Origin: Paroedura picta | Taxonomy: Eukaryota > Chordata > Lepidosauria > Squamata > Gekkonidae | DNA length: 64,000 nucleotides | Assembly: GCF_049243985.1 (NCBI RefSeq) | Contig: NC_135384.1 | Coordinates: 16,488,501-16,552,500 of the forward strand | Reading direction: 5' to 3' | Shown: positions 1 through 22,607 of the stretch, in pieces | How the letters are laid out: each line of letters opens with the position of its first letter | Position numbering within the stretch: position 1 is the stretch's first letter | The notes under the pieces: generated by a model | Told to the model about the DNA's origin: nothing | What the model saw: only the letters and a program-made list of their open reading frames with translations | The model's database searches: none | Program-made: the position numbers and the translations under genes

Positions 1-220
1 GGAGCGGAGAATGCAGGGCAGAGGTGAGTAGGCGCTGGGTGGGGTGATTCTGCATGTTGGTGCTGGAGTGTGTGGGCTGGAGCGCAGCAAGCCGGCGAAG
101 GTGTGCATGGTGAGGAACTGATACAGGCGCTTTCGGCGCCGCAGACTGTTGCCTTGCTGTGGCCCCAGTGTGCAGGATCTTGAAATTGCAGGCCAATCAC
201 CCCAGCCGGGCCCGCCGCCA

Positions 221-298
221 TGCTCCAAGACACGTGGAGTACATGCTCCAAGGCACATGGAGCACATGCTCCAAGACACGTGGAGCACATGCTCCAAG
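221..298. repeat. 23-bp tandem repeat, each unit a short palindrome
   Basis: Three full units and part of a fourth start with ATGCTCCAAG. Each unit pairs with itself (GCTCCA against TGGAGC), so single strands could form small hairpins. Units alternate between an ACACGTGGAG and a GCACATGGAG version, which suggests that a two-unit block was duplicated. The block lies in GC-rich DNA and I see no supported gene around it. Confidence 0.8.
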
Positions 299-890
299 GC
301 AGGGCAGAGTTCCCCGACGTGAGCACCCAGACCCTGGATCGCATGGCCACATCGGCATGCGTACCTAGGGCTGTGTCCATGGGGCATTGTGCTCGGTGTC
401 TCCGGTCGCGGGCAGCCTTGCTGGGCTCATCTGGATTGGTCCGGGCTCTGGAGGTGGGCGCTCCAGGGGCTGGCCCAATATGGTCGCGCCCAGCAAAGCT
501 GTGTGGGGCTGGAAGTGCAGGCCGGACACCTGATAGTGTCCCGGTCAGCGCTCCGCCCACAGGGTGATTTCCAAAATATTAGAACTGTGGTAAGGATTAT
601 AAAGTAGCACAGGTAAGGCCTTTCAACGCAAGCTCATGAATATACACAAGAGATAGCTTAGTGCACCGTCATAAACTCATGCATGGATTTCTAGGCAACT
701 GTGCACCTCTGATGTTTCATCACGCAATATATCTTAATTTTCTTCATATGAAAAATCATATTTGGTTGTAAAACTGAACCGCACTTGGCTGTGGAGCCAG
801 AGACTATAGAGCCCTGTTGTATAAGTTTGAACTTTGCTTAGGCATACCAGCTTTTGCGTTTTATTGGGTTCACTGTTTACCATCTCTCTA
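299..890. other. Intergenic DNA, no recognised feature
   Basis: The first 260 bases are GC-rich and open by chance in several frames; the rest is ordinary AT-rich DNA. No conserved protein motif is visible. Confidence 0.5.
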
Positions 891-892
891 CG

Positions 893-1078
893 GTTGCCAA
901 CCTCCAGGGGGTGGCTGGAGTTATGCTGGGATTATAATTGATCTCTAGTCAACAGAGGTTGGTTCACCTGGAGAAAATGGCTGCTTTGGAGGGTGGACTG
1001 AAGTCCCTCCCCAAACCTCACCCTCTTCAGGCCCCACTCTCAAAATCTGCAGGTATTTCCAGAGCTGAAAACCTCACA
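893..1078 (+). mobile_element. Non-autonomous element, GTTGCCAACCTCC family
   Basis: It starts with GTTGCCAACCTCC and carries the family core GGAGAAAATGGCTGCTTTGG, followed by a C-rich half. Intact members end in a complement of the start (GAGCTGGCAACC), as in a terminal-inverted-repeat transposon. This copy is worn at its right end. Confidence 0.6.
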
Positions 1079-1611
1079 TCTTTCTCTTTGTCTCTCTCTC
1101 TCCTCACACACCATAAGTCAGCTAAGGTTCACGGATGGGGTGAGGGAGGGAGGGATTCATGAAATCTGTCATAAAGAGGGTCAAAGGCTAGGTTACCCAG
1201 AGTTTGTATAGTTTTTTATTTCATCAGCCCTATTTCGACAGCTCAAAAGCCAAACACTTGCTTTGACTGTTAGAGGGAGAATAAAAGCAGTAGATCTTCG
1301 AATATTTGAGGACCTAGTCAACATATTTTGTGTAACTTCTAGACTTTATTGAATGCGATGGACAATCAAGTAGGCACTTAACAGTACAAACCCTAGCAGC
1401 CTACTTTGCATTTTACAGAGCTCTGTTGTGAATAATGCAGCTCACACACAGGTGAACCAATCCTTTATACTTTAATACCTTTTTCAAGTATTTACTGAAG
1501 ACTACCAACATATATGCATCCATATACATTAAGTTCCAGAATATTTCAAAGATGTTTCTAGAAAGTATTCATTTCTGCTGGCCTTTTGAAAGTGGACTTC
1601 AAGGAACGAGA

Positions 1612-1700
1612 AAATCAGAGTCCAGTAGCACTTTTAAGACCAACAAAGATTTATTCAAGCACTCTTTGTCAGACTATGATCTCCTTACATGACAGGGAAT
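1612..1700. mobile_element. Single-arm copy of the TTAAGACCAACAAAG retroposon family
   Basis: It carries AGTCCAGTAGCAC, TTTAAGACCAACAAAG and ATTTATTCAAG, which match one arm of the inverted insertions at 5917-6098 and 44633-45042. Only one arm is present here. Confidence 0.6.
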
Positions 1701-1848
1701 ATAGAGCAAAAATCAATTCTGTTACATCAGTAGATTGTGTCACAACCAAATACAGTCAATGATAATCCTTTGTCAAAACAGCCAATCAATCCCCTGGAAT
1801 TCAGTGTACTTTTCAAAAACACAGGGAGAGACCAAACTGCCAGTTATC

Positions 1849-2108
1849 AGAGCCAGTTTGGTGCAGTGGTTAGGAGTGCGGACTTCTAATCTGGCATGCC
1901 AGGTTCGATTCTGCGCTCCCCCACATGCAACCAGCTGGGTGACCTTGGGCTCGCCACGGCACTGATAAAACTGTTCTGACCCAGCAGTGATATCAGCGCT
2001 CTCTCAGCCTCACCCACCCCACAGAGTGTGGGGAGAGGAATGGGAAGGCGACTGTAAGCCGCTTTGAGCCTCCTTCGGGTAGAGAAAAGTGGCATATAAG
2101 AACCAACT
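1849..2108 (+). mobile_element. tRNA-derived SINE with MIR-like core
   Basis: The 5' part has a Pol III A box (TGGTGCAGTGGTTAGGAGTG) and B box (GGTTCGATTC). The middle has the CORE/MIR-like phrase GGGTGACCTTGGGC. The 3' part (AAGCCGCTTTGAGCCTCC) runs into the TTC tract that follows. Near full length. Confidence 0.8.
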
Positions 2109-2230
2109 CTTCTTCTTCTTCTTCTTCTTCTTCTTCTTCTTCTTCTTCTTCTTCTTCTTCTTCTTCTTCTTCTTCTTCTTCTTCTTCTTCTTCTTCTTCT
2201 TCTTCTTCTTCTTCTTCTTCTTCTTCTTCT
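2109..2230. repeat. (TTC)n microsatellite
   Basis: About 40 uninterrupted TTC units grow out of the 3' tail of the SINE before it. The polyarginine frame on the minus strand is an artefact of this repeat. A pure GAA/TTC tract of this length can form triplex DNA. Confidence 0.95.
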
Positions 2231-3272
2231 ATTAGCGATCAAAGGCTCCCACCTTATTCTCTTAATAACATTGCTTGTTTAACTGCCATTTTTATTGTTC
2301 TTCTCACTTTTTGGTTTTCCTTATTCTTTGCTAAAGTTTATTGCTATCTGGTGAATTTAATCAGATGGCTTAAAAAATTTCTGCAAGATTTCCAAACAAG
2401 GGGTTCCCATCCTTTACTATTAGGTGAGCTACATCTCCACCTTACTTGGTATGGTGACCATCCCAGGGCTGGCCCAAGTCTTTTTGGTGCCCTAGGCTGA
2501 CTTTGACCTTTAATAAAGTTCTGTATTCAGAAGATGACACAGGGGAAAATCAGAAAAGCATAGTATATATCCATATAATAATATATGATCACTATCCAAT
2601 AGCAAACAGTTGTCCCCCCAAAAAAGCATGATAGGCAATGTGCCATGCATATCTTGAAAAATTTATGAGCTCTGTTTAATCTTCTTTTGTTCATAGCATA
2701 TTGGCAGAAGATATTGTTGCCAGTTTGTCTACTAAAGGGGGGGGGTCTCCATTATGTGAGGTTCTTCGTTTACTCCAAGAAAAGCAAACCTTCTTTGGAA
2801 AAGTTTCTTTATTAGCGTAGAGCAAGATATTACACATAAAGTATAGGACTAAATTACAATCACTGGTGAACACATATAGAGTTCAGGAGAGGTGCCCCCT
2901 TCCTGGGAACATAAAGCAATATCGTGTCAAGGAAGTCGCAACATCTTGATAACAACTATGGGAGAGAAATGACGGGAAGGAGGGAGACCAAATGGCCATG
3001 GGAGGGAGGAGGGAAAATGAGGAATGGCAAAGCATTAAATCAGAACAAGACTCAAACTACTGAATCATGGCAGAAATCCATGGGATTTTCTGACACATTA
3101 TGGCACTATGCTGATTTAGGAACATCAAAGGGATTTTCTTACATTGCATGGCCAAGGAAGCGTCCTTGAAACATGTGTCATATCCAGAAATCATATACAC
3201 ACATGTATTAGAGATTGTTACCCTTCTTAGACCATATTTGTTTTGAATTTTGTTCATTTTTCTTATCTATAA
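2231..3272. other. Intergenic DNA, no recognised feature
   Basis: AT-rich, with short scattered open frames and no family motif that I can place. Confidence 0.5.
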
Positions 3273-3767
3273 TCTGTAACCATTAATAAAGCTGGTAAGG
3301 GGTGCTGAGAGGAGCTGGGACTCACCACCCAACATCAATCAGGTCAGCTGTCCATGCTGCCCCATTCCTGATTGGCCGTCTGTCCAATGAACAGCCAATC
3401 AAGAAGAATGTCCCACTCCTGGTTGCATCACCCTCCAACTTCTTCCATTTGGAAGGGGTTTCAGCCCAGTAAGCAGGAGCTGGGAGGGAGGGTGTAGGGC
3501 CTGAGACTGTGGGCTGGAGGGGAGAGGGGGGACGGAGCACCTGCCAGTGATCCCGCCACCCTGAGCAGCTCCAGCCACAGTCTTCCCAGGCCTTGGTAGA
3601 GCTGCCTGGGTGGCGGGAGGAGGAGCGGGCTGCCTGCCAGCACTCCCCCCGCCCTGAAAAGGCCTGGCAAGGCCTCCGCCAAGGCCATCTTGGCTGGCCT
3701 GCCCGGGGCAGGAGGGGGGTGGCCTTGCACTCGTTGCATTCAGATATACAACGGGCTTTACTGCTAG
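3273..3767 (+). mobile_element. Non-autonomous Helitron-like element
   Basis: It begins with TC after an A (TCTGTAACC) and ends with CTAG before a T. About 10 bases inside the end is a decayed hairpin (CGTTG paired with CAACG), then GGGCTTTACTG. The opposite-strand element at 13768-14467 has the same two ends. The interior is GC-rich and holds no Rep/helicase frame. Helitrons insert between A and T without target duplication, which fits. Confidence 0.55.
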
Positions 3768-4025
3768 TTATATATATGATTGGCTTGTTGCATTGGTTTT
3801 CATGTATTGTGCTTTCACTATTTGTTATGGGATGATTATATATTATATTGATATAACTGTGAGGCTTTCTTGATCTCACTCTGTATTTTTCACAATGTTA
3901 TCTTGTGTACACAGAGCTTTATTGTAGGTTTATTACACTGTGTCCCCATCTGTTTAAGTCACGATGACCTTTGCGACTATCTGTCCCAGCATTCCCTTTT
4001 CTACAGTGCCCAACCAAATACAATA

Positions 4026-4364
4026 ATAGAATCATAGAGTTTGAAGGGGCCAGACAGGCCATCTAGTCCAACCCCCTGCTCAGTGCAGGATCAGCCTAAA
4101 AGTATCCAGGATAATTATCTGTCGAGTCACTGCTTGGAGACTGCCAGTGAGGGGGAGCTCACCACCTCCTGCTGAACTACTCTGTGAAATTTTTTTCCTC
4201 ATATCTAGCTAATATAATTCATGTAGTTTAAACCAATTACTGTGGGTCCTTTCCTCTGCTGCCAACAGGAACCATTTCCTGCCCTCCTCTAAGTGGCAAC
4301 CTTTCAGAAACCTCAAGGCAGCAGTCCTGTCCCCTCTCAACCTCCTCTTCTCCAGGCATTTAAG
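4026..4364 (-). mobile_element. CR1 LINE 3' fragment
   Basis: The 3' end carries GAATCATAGAGTTTGAAGGG and CATCTAGTCCAACCCCCTGC. Inward, the minus strand encodes the CR1 reverse-transcriptase C-terminus ([30 protein letters not shown]). Heavily 5'-truncated. Confidence 0.85.
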
Positions 4365-4540
4365 CCTCATCTTATCAGATGTTGGAAGCCAAGCAGGGTC
4401 GACCCTGGCTATTATTTGGAGGGGAGAACTCCAAGGATTTGGGTAGTCGTTCCTCCTAGGATCACTAGAGGCAAAACCACCTTCGGACGTCTCTTGCCTG
4501 GCTGCCGGACGATCCTCCGATTTCCTGGCTCTACTGTCCA
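4365..4540 (+). mobile_element. 5S-rRNA-derived SINE fragment
   Basis: GAAGCCAAGCAGGGTCGACC, then CCTGGCTATTATTTGGAGGG and GAGAACTCC, follow 5S rRNA (its GAAGCTAAGCAGGGTCG and TACTTGGATGGGAGACC), which contains the internal Pol III promoter. The tail GGACGTCTCTTGCCTGGCTG is shared with the copy at 41780. Confidence 0.65.
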
Positions 4541-4893
4541 TGTGACATGCAATGAAGAAATATTGTTAGAGGGAAGCAGCCCTTCTCTGAACTATGCTGG
4601 CTGGTTTTACTTGATCTAACACTGTCTGTTGGTTGGCTTTATAATCTGCCCCCTCTCCTCAACAGAGCACTCTAGAGACGGTTCACAGAAAATGACCAGC
4701 AGAGCATTAAACTGAAATTAAAACCTGACTACATCATCACACCTTTAATTACAAAGGGACAACACAAACAGTTTCTGATTAAAATTCAAGCAGTCGTCTG
4801 CTCTGGAACAGATCTGGATAGACTGCTAGCTTGGTTTATTAAATGCTGCACCAAAAAAGGCAGCCTTGCGTGCCCTGTGCAATCCTCATAGAC

Positions 4894-5029
4894 CAGGGGT
4901 AGTCAAACTGCAGCCTTCCAGATGTCCATGGACTACAATTCCCATGAGCCCCTGCCAGAGACCGCTGGCAGGGGCTCATGGGAATTGTAGTCCATGGTCA
5001 TCTGGAGGGCCACAGTTTGACTACCCCTG
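4894..5029. mobile_element. Palindromic hAT MITE copy
   Basis: Starts CAGGGGTAGTCAAACTGC and ends in its complement. The flanking 8-bp duplication TCATAGAC is exact (4886-4893 and 5030-5037), as for hAT transposases. The interior folds into one hairpin around CCGCTGGCAGG. Confidence 0.9.
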
Positions 5030-5047
5030 TCATAGACCCTGCAGGGC

Positions 5048-5170
5048 ATGAACCTCTTTGGGAGCTGGTATGAGAAGGCAGTGGCAACCACCAAGAAGAC
5101 CATTGCCCCAGTGGATCGGAAACAGGATGCCTACCTGTGGACCAGGTATCTTCAGTCAGCCCCAGGATGA
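5048..5170 (+). other. Unidentified 40-codon coding-like segment
   Basis: An ATG opens a frame (MNLFGSWYEKAVATT, then KKTIAPVDRKQDAYLWTR) that ends at TGA. The composition looks more like a real exon than the nearby repeat frames, and ACCAG before GTATCT could be a splice donor. It lies between a MITE and a SINE and matches none of the repeat families I see. I do not recognise the protein. It could be a stray exon, a processed gene fragment or chance. Confidence 0.3.
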
Positions 5171-5195
5171 ACAGAGAAGAGAAGAAGAGCTGGGG

Positions 5196-5425
5196 GAGGG
5201 TTGCACCTCACTTTTTACTGCCCAAAGAAGTTTCAGAGCAGCTTATAATCACCTGCACTTCCTCTCCCCACAACAGACACCCTGTGAGGTAGATGAAGCT
5301 GAGAGAGCTCAAAGAGAACTGTGATTGGCCCAAGGTCACCCAGGAGGAGTTGTGGAATCAAACCTGGCTCTCCAGAGTAGAGGCTGTCCCTCTTTGACCA
5401 CTACAACAAACTGGCTCTCTAAGGG
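5196..5425 (-). mobile_element. tRNA-derived SINE with MIR-like core
   Basis: On this strand it reads from AGCCAGTTTG (5' end, near 5420) to GCAGTAAAAAGTGAGG. GCCCAAGGTCACC on the plus strand is the complement of the core phrase. It ends about 125 bases before exon 2 of the SLC27 gene. Confidence 0.75.
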
Positions 5426-5549
5426 AGTGGGGGTCCTATTTTTTCTGTTTATCGAATTTAGGGTTTTCCTTTCAGTGTGGCAGATGGGTTCACAAAAAAG
5501 AACAAAATGCAGCGCCATCAAACCCCTTGTCTCTTTTCCTCCTTTGAAG

Positions 5550-17664
<12,115 letters not shown>

Positions 17665-17836
17665 GCAAGGAAACTTCCAGGCTTCTCGGATGATGGCGTC
17701 CTCCACGGTTGGCACCCAGCAAACTGCAGTTCTGAACTTTGTGTCTGCTGGCTGGAAGGGGAGAGATCACCTCAAATTCATTTCTAATCGGGGACCAAAC
17801 TGGGAAATATTTTGTGTACGTGTATAGAAAATAACG

Positions 17837-18097
17837 AGCCTCTTGTGGCAAGGCAGCTGACATGCTGTCCGAAGCCTTGACCATGAGGCTGGGAGTTCGA
17901 TCCCAGCAGCCGGCTTAAAGTCGACTCAGCCTTCCATCCTTCCAAGGTGGGTAAAATGAGTACCCAGCTTGCTGGGGGGTAAACGGTAATGACTGGGGAA
18001 GGCACTGGCAAACCACCCCGTATTGAGTCTGCCATGAAAACGCTAGAGGGCGTCACCCCAAGGGTCAGACATGACTTGGTGCTTGCTCACCTTTATA
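17837..18097 (+). mobile_element. tRNA-derived SINE, ACCTTT-tailed family, decayed copy
   Basis: AGCCTCTTGTGGCAAGGCAG (A box region, shortened), GGGAGTTCGATCCCAGCAG (B box) and GTCACCCCAAGGGTCAGACA are present. The tail is reduced to TCACCTTT and I found no target duplication. Just downstream of the SLC27 stop codon, so it may sit in the 3' UTR. Confidence 0.8.
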
Positions 18098-18111
18098 GTT
18101 TGTTTTATTAT

Positions 18112-18630
18112 CCAGCGTTCCAGGGACTCCTGGGGGTCTGCAGGAGCTCTGGAGGGGGTCCGCGGCCTTTCCTTTCCAGCCTTAATGGACTCAGGCACAA
18201 GCCAGGGATCTGGTCACTTCCAATGCTCCCCCTCCCAAGGGTGTCTGAGGTCTCTTGGCTTCTGTGCCTGGGAGGAGGCAGAGCCTGCATGCAGATCCCT
18301 CCTTAAACCTCCTCCTTTCTCTCAAGGGCTCACTGGAAAGACTGTGGGTGTAGAAATCGAAGGGAGGGGAGGTGGTTGTGGGGTGGTCTGGGGGTCCAGG
18401 CTGCCTTCTCAGCTCCTACCCTCCTTTCTGGCCGACATGAGGCGGAACCACCGTAGTAGTAATAAAGTAGGGCAAGGGAGTGGAAGGAGGGCGAAGGGTG
18501 TGGGTGGTGATGTCACCGCCAGGGGCGTGGCAGGAAGGCGTGGCCAGCTGACATCAGTTCTGGGGCTCCTGGAAAACTGAAAAGTTATTTCAGGGGCTCC
18601 TTTGCAGTCAAAAGGTTTGAAAACGCTGGA
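18112..18630. mobile_element. Possible hAT-like non-autonomous element
   Basis: The left end TCCAGCGTT is answered by AACGCTGGA at the right, with GTCAAAAGGTTTGAAAACGC before it. The interior is G-rich and unlike its neighbours. No convincing 8-bp duplication was found. Confidence 0.35.
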
Positions 18631-18632
18631 TT

Positions 18633-19330
18633 AAAGTGTCAGACTAGGATCTGGGTAACGCTTGTTGGCAGAGTTTAAATTTGCAAAAAAGAAGCAAAGC
18701 ACCAGGACGCTTAGAGGAATAAAATAGTTTTATTACGAAGAGAAAACTTTTCATAGAAAGAGAGAGAGAGTCCCGCGGTCTCTCCTGTTTATTCAATCTG
18801 TTGAGAAGCAAGCAGGGAGGAAGTGTGCTCCAAGGAACAGGAAGTCTGCCATGGGGCCAGTCAGGACACTGGAGGAGATAATTTGAAAAATATCAGGAAG
18901 TTCCAGACCTAACTATGCTAAATACTCATGTCCTCTGATGCCCCCTGCAGGATAGTCTCCATAAATCAGCTTGGAATCCCTGCTCTGTAGTGGAATCTTG
19001 ATGGGGTGACCAAGCACAGACATTCAGCCTAACCTACCTCACGGGATAAAATGGGAGGAGAAGAGAACCGTGTAAGCTGCTTTGGATCCCTGCTGGGGAT
19101 ATAAACAAAGTAAATAAAGCAAATAAAGAATGGGGAATTTTTAAAATGGTATTTTTCGGCTTTCTGTTCTTTGAGGATTGTGGCCCAAGGTTGTGTGTCC
19201 CCATGAGATGCAAGACATAGCCACCAGACTCTGGCCTTTCCCCCACAGAAAGGAGTGCAGCCACTGAAGGGCTGTTGTCCAAATCCGGGCCCCAGCGAGG
19301 CGGTGGGCTATCAACTCGTGGTTTACCATG
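18633..19330. other. Intergenic DNA with one worn SINE tail
   Basis: Around 19020-19110, CCTACCTCACGGGATAAAAT and GTAAGCTGCTTTGGATCCC suggest an old SINE 3' end. Nothing else is recognised. Confidence 0.4.
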
Positions 19331-19407
19331 TAGGGTTGTGCGATTCGGCATCTGCTAGCTGCTACCGGCGGGGATGGCCGCTTCAGATGCCACCTCACAC
19401 AACCCTA
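19331..19407. mobile_element. 77-bp hAT-like MITE
   Basis: The ends TAGGGTTGTGCG and CACACAACCCTA are inverted repeats. An exact 8-bp duplication TTACCATG flanks it (19323-19330 and 19408-19415). The interior GATTCGG and GGCCGCTTC ties it to the copies at 14758 and 56767. Confidence 0.75.
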
Positions 19408-19429
19408 TTACCATGTCAAATGCAGCTGA

Positions 19430-19690
19430 CAGATCACAAGGATAGCCGAACCACCCCTGTCCAGCTGGCACCAGAGGTCATCTGTCAAGGTGACCAACAC
19501 CGTCTCCATCCTGTGGCCAAGTTGGTATGGGCCAAGCACCGAAGCTTCGTCCAAGAATGGCAGGAGCTGGTCTGCAGCAGCCCTTTCAACTAGGTTGCCG
19601 GAAGATGTGAGACTGTGCGGTAGTTGGCCGGGTCCCGAGGGTCCAGCGATGGTTTCTTCAGTAAAGAAACCATCTTCAGATATGTCAATT
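19430..19690 (-). mobile_element. L2-like LINE reverse-transcriptase fragment
   Basis: The minus strand reads DEASVLGPYQLGHRMETVL, then VTLTDDLWCQLDRGGSAIL. That matches the L2-clade segment with QFGFRPGHGTETALV and LTDDL...LD.GG.ALL, just before the catalytic aspartate region. No continuous ORF beyond this. Confidence 0.65.
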
Positions 19691-19699
19691 AACAATTCA

Positions 19700-20220
19700 A
19701 AAACCCTCCAAAAACCCTTTGGTGGTGTGGTGGGATAGTTAAACCAGATCAGGGGAAATGAATCTGATGTGGGCGGACTGAGGAAATCTGGAGTTTCCCA
19801 CCCACATGGTCGCCATCTTGGCTATTCTGCCGTCTTTCCCAAAAATATTGCAGCAAAGCAGGTTTGAGAAAGATCGTAAAAGAGATGGGGAAAACCCAAT
19901 AAGCGCATGGACTTCCATGATGCTGTGGGGAAGTGTGCAAGGGGGGGGGGGGACTGCTTCCCAATTGTACCAAAACAATCCATGTGTGAATGATCAGTAA
20001 CAATTCCTTTTTGTTATGGATCTGGTAGGATTAGTCCCTGTCATTTTGCCACTAACTCTGGCTTGTATCCTCAGAGGGAGGACACAACAAGATGGGAATT
20101 TCTCTGTGCCAAAATGTGGAGTGTGTGAACAGTTGCTGGGCATCTTATTTACCCTGTGTGCGTTTGTGTAATGCATCACATTCCTGTCTTATCTGGGAGT
20201 CTCCCAGAGGATGGACAGGA
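19700..20220. other. Intergenic DNA, no recognised feature
   Basis: Includes a run of about 12 G near 19940. No supported gene or repeat family. Confidence 0.45.
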
Positions 20221-20408
20221 ACTAGGAAGCACTTCTCCTGTATCTGGGTGGAGTTCATTAGCAGGTACATTAGGAAGCGCTTTTCCTGTGTCGGGGTGGA
20301 GTTCATTAGCAAGTCCAAGAAGCGCTTTTCCTGTGTCTGGGTGCAGTTCACTAGCAGGTCCATTAGGAAATGTTTTTCCTGTGTCTGGGTGACGTTTATT
20401 AGCAAGTC
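20221..20408. repeat. Minisatellite of about 60-bp units
   Basis: Four diverged copies each carry TTTTCCTGTGTCTGGGTG and a version of TTCATTAGCAAGTCCA. The plus strand stays open across all four units (CVWVQFTSRSIRK-like), but there is no start context or known protein, so I treat it as non-coding. Confidence 0.85.
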
Positions 20409-20529
20409 AAGGTTTTGCCTGTCTTATCTGATGAAACATTGCAAGGTGTTTTTAAAGTCCCTTAGGGCTGACAGCCAGGTTTTATTGATTTCATATTGAG
20501 AGGCAGCATACATCAAACTACCAAGACTT

Positions 20530-20665
20530 GGAGGCAGCAGCAGAGAAGGGTCTCATCCTCTATGCCTTGTTTGCTTGGCCCTCCACATCAACTGGTTGGC
20601 TGCTGTGTGAAACAGGATGCTCGACTAGATGGACTGCCTGTCTGATTCAGCACAGCTCTTCTTAT
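20530..20665 (+). mobile_element. LINE 3'-end fragment (CR1/L2-like)
   Basis: GGTTGGCTGCTGTGTGAAAC, AGGATGCTCGACTAGATGGA and CTGATTCAGCACAGCTCTTC are the common squamate LINE tail. Its complement appears at 30028-30150. Confidence 0.5.
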
Positions 20666-20759
20666 TGTGTTACACAAGAATGCCAAGTTGGGCCCAGGAA
20701 CAGGACTGGGGTTCTAAGCAAGCCTTAGGTCTCCTTTCTACTCCTCCTCAGCCACACTG

Positions 20760-21640
20760 CCTTCCTACCCCATGCACTTCAGCCCTCTCCTGCATATATA
20801 AAAATATAATTATACTATGCTGCTGTCTTGACGGGCAGGTCTGACACTGTGAAACCTCAACGGGTCCTGTCTCAGCCATCCTGTGGTCATTCCCCTTGCT
20901 TTTCTGTGAATCTTCTGAGAACTCCACTCAGAGCTGAGATATTTCAGATATTGTTACCCATGAAAGAGAGATGAATCAAAGGTTTTCCAGATGGCTATTT
21001 TTAAACAATCTCAAATTGTGGTTCTTGTTTTATTGTGTCACCAGACAAAAATTTGCTGTTGTGGGGAAAATTTGTGCCATTCCAGAGGACTATTGGGCTG
21101 GTTTAAAAAGTCAAGCCCATAGTACTGTCAGATTCCCAGTTTGATGCTCTCCAGTGGCCGCCATGGCTGGGGCTCCCCCTCGGCCTGGCACTACACAGCT
21201 GCTGCTGGCAGCGCCCCCCAGTGGGCAGTGGGAAGTCAGAGGTGCCGGCGGGAAAGCAAGCGGAGCAGGGGCTCAGGCGGTGGCAGCGACGTCCCTCGGC
21301 AAAAGACTACCCACCCCCCGGGTCACAGTAAAATTGTCAAGCGTTGACCGGTCCCCAGTGATAAAAAGGTTGGGGACCACTGCTCTACAGCACTGTGTCC
21401 TGGTGAAACCCCTCCCTCTTCAAGCCCTGTCCTCCCCAGGCTCCACCCCCCCAAATCTCATTTCCCAATCTTGAGCTGGCATCCCTACCCCACGGAAAAG
21501 CACAAGGCTATGCTTGGCGTTGTGGAGGGGGGCTGGAATAAGGAGGAGAACATGAAGAGATTGAGCAGGAGAGTTGGCTGGGTCACATGAAAACGCCTTT
21601 TATTCAGGCGGGTGGTGTCTCAAGGTGATTATTGCCTCCT
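20760..21640. other. Intergenic DNA with a hAT-like end and a repeat fragment
   Basis: AAAAGGTTGGGGACCACTGC (about 21365-21385) looks like the terminal repeat of a hAT element whose other end I could not find. 21400-21485 holds a fragment of the GTTGCCAACCTCC family. Confidence 0.35.
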
Positions 21641-21652
21641 AACAATGGCTCT

Positions 21653-21935
21653 TGTGGCCTCTTGTGGCGCAGAGTGGTAAGGCAGCTGTCTGACAGCTTT
21701 GCCCATGAGGCTGGGAGTTCAATCCCAGCAGCCGGCTCAAGGTTGACTCAGCCTTCCATCCTTCCGAGGTCGGTAAAATGAGTACCCAGCTTGCTGGGGG
21801 GTAAACAGTAATGACTGGGGGAGGCACTGGCAAACCACCCTGTATTGAGTCTGCCATGAAAACGCTGGAGGGCGTCACCCCAAGGGTCAGACATGACTCG
21901 GTGCTTGCACAGGGGATACCTTTACCTTTACCTTT
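21653..21935 (+). mobile_element. tRNA-derived SINE, ACCTTT-tailed family
   Basis: GGCGCAGAGTGGTAAGGCAG (A box) and GGGAGTTCAATCCCAGC (B box) precede the family body, with tail (TTTACC)n. An exact 12-bp duplication AACAATGGCTCT flanks it (21641-21652 and 21936-21947). Confidence 0.9.
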
Positions 21936-22034
21936 AACAATGGCTCTCCAAGTTCCCAGGGAGGGGCCGACCCACATTGCCTGTTACCTGACTCTTTTCA
22001 CTGGATTGTTTCTCAACTTTTTCTGTTTACACAC

Positions 22035-22035
22035 C

Positions 22036-22082
<47 letters not shown>
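22035..22082. repeat. (CA)n microsatellite
   Basis: About 20 CA units, preceded by CATACATAC. Confidence 0.9.
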
Positions 22083-22085
<3 letters not shown>

Positions 22086-22180
22086 GATTTTTTGCATAGT
22101 AGAGAATAAATTATTTTGAGTAAGCATTCCCAATGGGGCTGGGTCTCGGGCAGTAGGTTGAAAATTAGGTTATTATAAGC

Positions 22181-22281
22181 CAAGGGTGACCACACTGTGG
22201 CTCTCCAGATATTCACTGACTGGCAGGGACTCATGGCTACTGGAGTCCATGGATATCTAGAGAATTACTGGCTTACCCTGG
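22181..22281. mobile_element. Old copy of the palindromic hAT MITE
   Basis: CAAGGGTGACCACACTGTGG and TGGAGTCCATGGATATCTAG are decayed arms. Flanks TTATAAGC and TTATAAAC match at 7 of 8, so this copy is real but much older than those at 28816 or 45482. Confidence 0.7.
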
Positions 22282-22607
22282 TTATAAACATTTACCTGTT
22301 TTCACCTGAATTGTTGGTAGAGTTGCCGAACCCCAGATGGGGGTGGGGGATTCCCCAGTATGGACCCCCTCCCTTCAGGGCTATCAGACCAGACCCCTTG
22401 TCACTCTGCATGATCCAAGACCCTCCTGGAGGGATATGGCATCTTATCAGAGCACGCAGATTTTATTCCTGGTGCACAAATATATGCTTCCTGGTCTAAT
22501 GCACCAGAAGTATTATTAAAAGTGTTCACTGGCAAGCTCCCCCTTTACGACAGGGAGGGGTCCAGGCCCTAACACCATTTGGTTCAGCCCAAAAGTATTG
22601 TATAAAT

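Noticed and set aside
221-298. CRISPR-like array
   Set aside because: Units are contiguous without spacers, and the genome is vertebrate.
1886-2242. Polyarginine protein on the minus strand
   Set aside because: Translation of the TTC microsatellite and a SINE.
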